A stretch of DNA of 64,000 nucleotides from HR10 sp964615335. GTDB taxonomy: Bacteria; Acidobacteriota; Blastocatellia; HR10. A program made the translations under genes and the position numbers. This document shows, in pieces, positions 59,090 to 64,000 of the stretch (positions are counted from its first letter, which is position 1; every line of letters starts with the position of its first letter). The DNA lies in contig CAZTMT010000006.1 of assembly GCA_964615335.1 (NCBI GenBank), positions 62,001 through 126,000 on the forward strand, in the 5' to 3' direction. The notes under the pieces are model-generated. The model searched no databases, was not told the DNA's origin, and saw nothing but the letters and a program-made list of their open reading frames with translations.

Positions 59090-60598
59090 ATGCTCTGGGG
59101 TGAGGGGATTACCGGAAAGCCCGGGAGGAAAGGCCTCTGGAGAGTGGGGATTCTGAGCCTTCTCCCCTTTCTGGCACATGCGCAGGAGAGGCCCTTTTTC
59201 ACCCGCGATTTCCCCGCGGAGGAGTTTGCCGAGCGGCGTCAGAAGGTTTTTGAGAAAATCGGCCCGGAGGCGATCGCGCTCATCCCCGGGGCTCCGGCTC
59301 CGATCGGATGGGTGCGGTTCCGACAATCGAATGAGTTCTACCACCTCTGCGGGGTCGAGGTGCCCAATGCCTATCTCCTTCTGGATGGGCGCACGCGTCG
59401 GACCACGCTGTATCTGCCCCACCGGAACGAGCGACGGGAACGCAGCGAAGGCCGGGTCCTTTCGGCCGAGGATGCGGATCTGGTCCGATCGCTGACTGGG
59501 GTGGATGCCGTTTTCGGGACGGACCTGTTGGCCGAGCACCTGGCTCGCTCTGTCTCGGGATTTGGAGCAGTCAGGCCGCCTGTTCTCTACGTTCCCTTCA
59601 GTCCGGCCGAAGGGGTTTCGACCAGTCGGAGCGCGGCTCTGCCTCCGTATGCGGATAATCTCTCCAATCCGTGGGATGGCCGACCTTCCCGCGAAGGATG
59701 GTTCATTCACCAGCTTCATCTGCGCTTCCCTCAATTTGAGATTCGCGATCTCTCGCCGATTCTGGATGAGCTGCGCCTCATCAAGAGCCCCCGCGAGATT
59801 CGCCTGATCCGGCGGGCGACGGAGCTGGCGGGCCTGGCCATGATGGAAGCGATGCGCAGCACCGAGCCCGGCGTCAGGGAATACGAGTTAGATGCGCTGG
59901 CCAAATTCATCTTCTATCGGAATGGGGCGCAGGCCGAAGCCTATCGTTCCATCATCGCCGGCGGACGCAATGCGTACTGGAATCACTACTATGCGAATCG
60001 AGATGAGCTGCGCGATGGAGACCTTGTCCTGATGGACTATTGTCCGGACGTCGGATATTACGTGTGCGATGTGACGCGGCAATTTCCCGTGAACGGGACC
60101 TTCAACGCCTGGCAGCGCGAGTTGTACGGCTTTTATCTGGCCTGTTACAAAGCGATTCTTCGGCGCATTCGGCCCGGGGTGACTCCTCAGGTCATCATGC
60201 AAGAGGTCGCGCGGGAGTGGGAGGAGATTCTCGCTCGGACGCGCTTCTCCAAGCCCATCTACGAACAGGCGGCGCGGCGGTTCGTCGCTCAGTACAAGGA
60301 TGCGGCGAGCCGTCCCAACGCCAGTTTGGGACACTGGGTGGGCATGGCCGTACATGATGCGGGACCCTATCGCGGAGAGCCCCTGCGCCCGGGCATGGTC
60401 TTCACGATCGAGCCGGAGTTTCGCGTTCCCGAGGAGCAGATCTTCATCCGGCTCGAGGACATGATCCTTATCACCGAGAATGGGGCGGAGGTGCTGTCCG
60501 GGTTCATTCCCATGGAGATCGAGGAGATCGAGCGGCTGATGCGCGAGGAGGGACTCTTGCAGAAATACCCGCGAGCCTTCGGTCAGCGCGAGCGATGA
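59090..60598 (+). CDS. Exported M24-family Xaa-Pro aminopeptidase
   Basis: 502 residues from ATG 59090 (GGAGAGG 7-13 bases upstream); upstream ATGs lack this site. A signal peptide-like stretch ends near LAHAQ (about 32). The N-terminal creatinase-like domain (about 45-240) precedes the pita-bread domain with metal ligands: Asp in VLMDYCPDVGYYVCD (two Asp), His in GMAVHDAGPY, Glu in TIEPEF and Glu in IRLEDMILIT. It would cleave an N-terminal residue before proline in the periplasm, complementing the S9 dipeptidyl peptidase. Confidence 0.9.
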   Translation: MLWGEGITGKPGRKGLWRVGILSLLPFLAHAQERPFFTRDFPAEEFAERRQKVFEKIGPEAIALIPGAPAPIGWVRFRQSNEFYHLCGVEVPNAYLLLDGRTRRTTLYLPHRNERRERSEGRVLSAEDADLVRSLTGVDAVFGTDLLAEHLARSVSGFGAVRPPVLYVPFSPAEGVSTSRSAALPPYADNLSNPWDGRPSREGWFIHQLHLRFPQFEIRDLSPILDELRLIKSPREIRLIRRATELAGLAMMEAMRSTEPGVREYELDALAKFIFYRNGAQAEAYRSIIAGGRNAYWNHYYANRDELRDGDLVLMDYCPDVGYYVCDVTRQFPVNGTFNAWQRELYGFYLACYKAILRRIRPGVTPQVIMQEVAREWEEILARTRFSKPIYEQAARRFVAQYKDAASRPNASLGHWVGMAVHDAGPYRGEPLRPGMVFTIEPEFRVPEEQIFIRLEDMILITENGAEVLSGFIPMEIEEIERLMREEGLLQKYPRAFGQRER

Positions 60599-60659
60599 TT
60601 CGAGCGAACCGATCAAGAGGCTCGCCTCAGCTAGGGACCGATTGAGGGGAGAGGAAAAA

Positions 60660-60935
60660 ATGCGGGGACGAGTTCTTGGTCTCGCTTTCTTGTTCTGGAG
60701 CGCGCACGTCTCGGGGGGGGATCGGGATTCCGCGCGAAATCCGGCCGAGTATTGGGCCGAAGGTGTTCAATCGTATTTCGACGCCGACCGGGAATCCGGC
60801 CCGGGGCACAACGGCGTCAACACGCGGGAGGAGCTGGAGCGCTATGATCCCGATCTGGCGCGGCTTGTCGCCGAGGTCTTCAGGCGTCCGGCCTGGCGCT
60901 ACCGATCCCCGGGAAGCCGGGGGAATGGCCGATGA
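60660..60935 (+). CDS. Small secreted protein resembling the C-terminal piece of a lethal-factor-like (M34-type) protein
   Basis: 91 residues; ATG 60660 follows GAGGGGAGAGG. A signal peptide (about 1-19) leads directly into NPAEYWAEGVQSYFDADRE, then HNGVNTREELERYDPDLARLVAEVFRRPAWRYRSP. This pattern (YWAEG-QSYFD, HN-VNTREEL, YDP-L) is one I associate with the C-terminal part of secreted ATLF/M34-like proteins in Planctomycetes and Acidobacteria; no HExxH is present here. It may be an internally deleted remnant or a stand-alone small protein. Located between the M24 and DUF885 peptidase genes. Confidence 0.6.
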   Translation: MRGRVLGLAFLFWSAHVSGGDRDSARNPAEYWAEGVQSYFDADRESGPGHNGVNTREELERYDPDLARLVAEVFRRPAWRYRSPGSRGNGR

Positions 60936-61027
60936 AGATACGAGAGCGCATTGACCCCGCTTCGCCGGATGCGCCATCCTCAATATCGCTTCTTCCGCGC
61001 GTAACGCGGGACAAAAGGAGGAGAACT

Positions 61028-63022
61028 ATGCGAGCGATGAGGAGCCAGAAGAAAAAGATCCTCGGGATCGTCTCTGTGTTGGTCGTATTTTGGGGGTCCG
61101 TGGAAGGGCTGATTCGGGCGGAGGAGAAGCAAGGGCAGCGGACAGCTCGTCCGGCCCCGATGAGATCGGGACCGACAGAGCTTCTGGGAGAGGAATGGGA
61201 CAACTCGCGAAGTGAGCTGCGTCCGCTCATTGAGCGGTTCACCGTGGACCTGGCGGCCTTGAATCGTTTCTACACAATCACGATCTCGCCGACCCGTCGG
61301 GAGCGACTCAAGCGCTTCTACACCGAATGGCTTCAGAGGCTGGAGGCGCTGCCCTTTGATACCCTGAGCCCGGATGGGCGTGTGGATTATCTGCTTTTCA
61401 AGAACCATCTGGAGTATCTCCTCCGGCAACTGGGCATTCAAGAGAAGCAGATCGTGGAGATGGAGCCGCTTTTGCCTTTCGCGCGGACGATCATCGAGCT
61501 GGAGGAAGCGCGTCGGCGCATGGAGCCTGTTCAACCCGCTCAGGTGGCGGAGCGTCTGACGGCGATGGGGAAGCAGATCGAGGAAGTGCGTCGCGCTGTG
61601 GAGGCCGGACTGCGCGGCGAACGAGCAGGCGGAGCCGGAGCATCGCGAGGGACCGAGGCGATTGCTCCCATCCGCGTCTCGCGAACTGTGGCGAACCGGG
61701 CTCTCCAGACGCTGCAAAGTTTGCGGAATACGCTCCGAAGCTGGTTCACCTTTTACAACGGATATGATCCCCTTTTCACCTGGTGGGTGACCGCACCCTA
61801 TCAGGCCGTGGATCAGGCCCTGGGGAATTACGTGGAGTTCCTCGGCCAGCGCGTCGTCGGCGTACCATTGGGCGATGAGCCTGTGGCTTTCGGAGGCGCT
61901 CCGGCGCGCACGGGACGGGGAGCGACAGAAGGAGCGCCGGGGACCAGACCGCCGACGATCCCCGTTCAAGCTCCACGAGCGCGTCCCGGAGATGCAAGCG
62001 ACATCATCGGCGATCCGATCGGACGCGAGGCTCTTTTGGTTGAACTCGCTCACGAAATGATCCCCTATACGCCGGAGGAGCTCATCGCGCTGGCGGAGAA
62101 AGAGATGGCCTGGTGTGAAAACGAGATGAAAAAGGCCTCTCGGGAGCTGGGCTTCGGAGAGGACTGGAAGCGGGCGCTCGAGTACGTCAAGACGCGTCAT
62201 GTCGAGCCGGGGAAGCAGCCCGAGCTGGTGCGCGATCTGGCTCTGGAGGCGATCCGATTCGTCGAGGAGCGAAACCTCGTGACGATTCCCCCACTGGCCA
62301 AGGAGATCTGGCGCATGGAGATGATGTCTCCGGAACGGCAACTGGTGAATCCCTTCTTCACGGGGGGGGAGGTCATCTCCGTGTCCTATCCCACCAACAC
62401 GATGTCGCACGAGGCGAAGATGATGAGCATGCGGGGGAATAACATTCATTTTTCGCGAGCCACGGTGCATCATGAGCTCATCCCGGGCCATCACCTGCAA
62501 GGGTTCATGACGGCGCGGTACAAACCCTATCGGGCCCTGTTCAGCACGCCTTTCTGGGGCGAGGGGTGGGCGCTCTACTGGGAGCTTCTCTTGTGGGATC
62601 TCGGGTTCCCGAAGACGCCGGAAGACCGCATTGGGATGCTCTTTTGGCGGATGCACCGCTGTGCCCGGATCATCTTCTCGCTCAAATTCCACCTGGGGGA
62701 ATGGACGCCGCAGCAATGCATTGACTACCTTGTCGAGCAGGTCGGGCATGAGCGGGCCAATGCCGAGGGCGAGGTGCGGCGATCGTTCGGAGGGCAGTAC
62801 AGCCCGCTCTACCAGGCCGCGTATCTGCTCGGAGGCCTGCAGTTTCGCGCGCTCTATCGCGAGCTGGTGGAGTCGGGGCGCATGAGCGCGCGCGCTTTTC
62901 ACGACGCCATCTTGCGCGAGAACCGCATCCCGGTCGAGATAGTGCGGGCGATCCTGACCCGGCAGACGCTCTCGCGGGATTTTCGCTCCTCGTGGAGATT
63001 TTACGATGTGGAAAGGCGGTGA
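61028..63022 (+). CDS. Secreted DUF885-family zinc metallopeptidase-like protein
   Basis: 664 residues from ATG 61028 (AAAGGAGGAG 6-15 bases upstream). Signal peptide/anchor about 10-33. Helical throughout, with the DUF885 signature: HHELIPGHHLQ (near 480-490; a HExxH-like motif, H-E-L-I-P-G-H-H), then GEGWALYWE about 25 residues later giving the third ligand. The region 300-360 is a Gly/Pro-rich insert unlike the rest. Family members behave as dipeptidases or carboxypeptidase-like enzymes. It continues the rightward peptidase run. Confidence 0.88.
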   Translation: MRAMRSQKKKILGIVSVLVVFWGSVEGLIRAEEKQGQRTARPAPMRSGPTELLGEEWDNSRSELRPLIERFTVDLAALNRFYTITISPTRRERLKRFYTEWLQRLEALPFDTLSPDGRVDYLLFKNHLEYLLRQLGIQEKQIVEMEPLLPFARTIIELEEARRRMEPVQPAQVAERLTAMGKQIEEVRRAVEAGLRGERAGGAGASRGTEAIAPIRVSRTVANRALQTLQSLRNTLRSWFTFYNGYDPLFTWWVTAPYQAVDQALGNYVEFLGQRVVGVPLGDEPVAFGGAPARTGRGATEGAPGTRPPTIPVQAPRARPGDASDIIGDPIGREALLVELAHEMIPYTPEELIALAEKEMAWCENEMKKASRELGFGEDWKRALEYVKTRHVEPGKQPELVRDLALEAIRFVEERNLVTIPPLAKEIWRMEMMSPERQLVNPFFTGGEVISVSYPTNTMSHEAKMMSMRGNNIHFSRATVHHELIPGHHLQGFMTARYKPYRALFSTPFWGEGWALYWELLLWDLGFPKTPEDRIGMLFWRMHRCARIIFSLKFHLGEWTPQQCIDYLVEQVGHERANAEGEVRRSFGGQYSPLYQAAYLLGGLQFRALYRELVESGRMSARAFHDAILRENRIPVEIVRAILTRQTLSRDFRSSWRFYDVERR

Positions 63023-63055
63023 GCCGACGTGAGAATCTCAGAGAGGGGAAAGCCC

Positions 63056-64000
63056 ATGGGCGAGCGCATTTCTCGACGAACGTTCCTTCAAGGGGCGGGG
63101 CTTCTGGGAACGCGGGCGATCCTCGCCTCAACCTCCCTTCGTTCGGAGGCGCGGATCACCGTGCAGGTGCCTAATGGGACGATTCACCCGTTCACCTCTA
63201 CCAGCGGTGTTTACGTCCCGCCGCGCGGCCGGTCATACATGAAGTTCAGCTTCGACTTCCCGGAGCCTTCGGTCGAGTTCGAAGGCTATCAATTCGGGTT
63301 CCTCGTCTTCACGTACGAGAACGTCTACGGGCTGGATCGAGCGCGGATGGCCGTCGAAGTGGGAGAAGGAGGATTGAGCCTGCACTGCGATCGGTTCGTA
63401 TGGGCCGGAGGGCAAGAGACGACGCCCGGACGACTGCAGGCGCGCTGGCGGCGGCAAGGGCCATTCATCGAGTGGGAGATAACCGTCCAAATGGAGCGTC
63501 CGATCAAAGCCGTCACGACGATCCTGCGCGGGGTGCCGCGAGGGCAGATCTCGAGCGCCTTGCAGAGCTTTTTCGATCCGCAGGAGAACGAAGTGCTTCT
63601 CGGTTACCCTTTCTCGGGAGGCAACCTCTTCGGTCCGGGATCGGCGCGCGGAATGGAGACGCCGCTGGCCATTGTCCGCGCGGGAGAGAGAGATTTCTTC
63701 TTCATCTCCTCGCTCGACGATCGTGTGAGGACCAAGCGGTACTACTTTCAGCCGGGGGAGAGAGGGTATCGCCTGGAGGCCGTGCACGAGACGGAAGGAT
63801 GGACGCGCCAGACGACGGTGACGGTCCCGCAATGGCGCATCGGGCGCGTCCCAACGCTGGAAGCTGCGGCGCGCCCGCATTTCGAGCACCTGGAGCGGGT
63901 TTATCGTCTTCGCTCCTGGGAGGAGCGCGAGGATGTCCCTCCGTGGCTTCGACGTATCGCGCTCGTCATCACACTCCACGGGATGCATTATACGGGCTAC
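63056..64000 (+). CDS. Tat-exported protein of unknown function, 3' end outside window
   Basis: 315 codons are open to the right edge. ATG 63056 follows GAGAGGGGAAA. The N-terminus MGERISRRTFLQGAGLLG carries a twin-arginine motif (SRRTFLQ, 6-12). The visible part is beta-rich (VYVPPRGRSYMKFSFDF; ISSLDDRVRTKRYYFQPGERGYRL), and near the end PPWLRRIALVITLHGMHYTGY begins what may be a TIM-barrel glycoside hydrolase-type domain. I cannot name a family. Cofactor or early folding, as implied by Tat export, is an inference. Confidence 0.75.
   Translation, partial: MGERISRRTFLQGAGLLGTRAILASTSLRSEARITVQVPNGTIHPFTSTSGVYVPPRGRSYMKFSFDFPEPSVEFEGYQFGFLVFTYENVYGLDRARMAVEVGEGGLSLHCDRFVWAGGQETTPGRLQARWRRQGPFIEWEITVQMERPIKAVTTILRGVPRGQISSALQSFFDPQENEVLLGYPFSGGNLFGPGSARGMETPLAIVRAGERDFFFISSLDDRVRTKRYYFQPGERGYRLEAVHETEGWTRQTTVTVPQWRIGRVPTLEAAARPHFEHLERVYRLRSWEEREDVPPWLRRIALVITLHGMHYTGY

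Noticed and set aside
60980..62902. 640-codon antisense frame over the DUF885 gene
   Set aside because: The plus-strand gene has signal peptide, ribosome site and catalytic motif; the antisense frame has none.

Overview
The window is about 64 kb of high-GC DNA from a Gram-negative bacterium. Large outer-membrane receptors with an N-terminal carboxypeptidase-regulatory-like domain (55050-58868 and the broken 48591-49871), an O-antigen ligase-like protein, a Tad pilus locus, GH127 and DUF885 enzymes, and TPR proteins with a Fis-like C-terminus together suggest an Acidobacteriota genome, perhaps a Blastocatellia-type lineage. That assignment is an inference from gene content; no rRNA is present to test it. 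I found no tRNA, rRNA, CRISPR array, prophage or intact insertion sequence.

Layout. 1-4227: end of a coiled-coil PD-(D/E)XK protein, then a leftward DevBCA/MacAB-type export operon. 4388-11146: rightward EF-P-like gene, a peroxiredoxin whose catalytic cysteine codon is TGA (probable selenoprotein), a PLP sulfur-amino-acid enzyme, a PP2C phosphatase, gyrA and a DUF309 gene. 11130-14975: leftward SDR, secreted amidohydrolase and metallophosphoesterase, with a palindromic repeat island. 15247-24992: a nearly complete Tad (Flp) pilus locus with flp, two TadE-like pseudopilins, cpaB, secretin, tadZ, tadA, tadB, tadC, a tiny membrane protein, DUF192 and a TadD-like lipoprotein; no prepilin peptidase is present. 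24993-25515: a second, larger repeat island sharing a block of about 130 bp with the first. 25516-32522: YgfZ/GcvT-like protein, Nramp-like transporter, O-antigen ligase with an inserted PDZ-like domain, TPR-TonB protein, and FHA-like/trypsin-like protein. 32570-38204: Ycf45-type ATPase with R3H, folE, two zinc alcohol dehydrogenases, cupin and alpha/beta hydrolase. 38294-48402: M28 peptidase, two paralogous TPR-HTH regulators, SDR, FecR-like protein, tandem ThyX-like protein, an orphan transcription unit with a 30-residue hydrophobic peptide, and a hemerythrin-like protein. 48591-64000: truncated receptor, GH127, S9 peptidase, TonB-dependent receptor, M24 peptidase, a small secreted fragment, DUF885 and a Tat-exported protein cut by the window edge.

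How the genes fit together. The Tad genes form one surface-fibre machine expressed from a promoter with an inverted repeat beside it. The right end looks like a secreted peptide/glycan scavenging region: an outer-membrane receptor next to three exported peptidases and a beta-L-arabinofuranosidase-like enzyme. The most unusual items are the TGA-containing peroxiredoxin with a SECIS-like hairpin at the correct distance, and the promoter-to-terminator unit at 47311-47816, which has the layout of a type I toxin mRNA or another structured small-peptide RNA.
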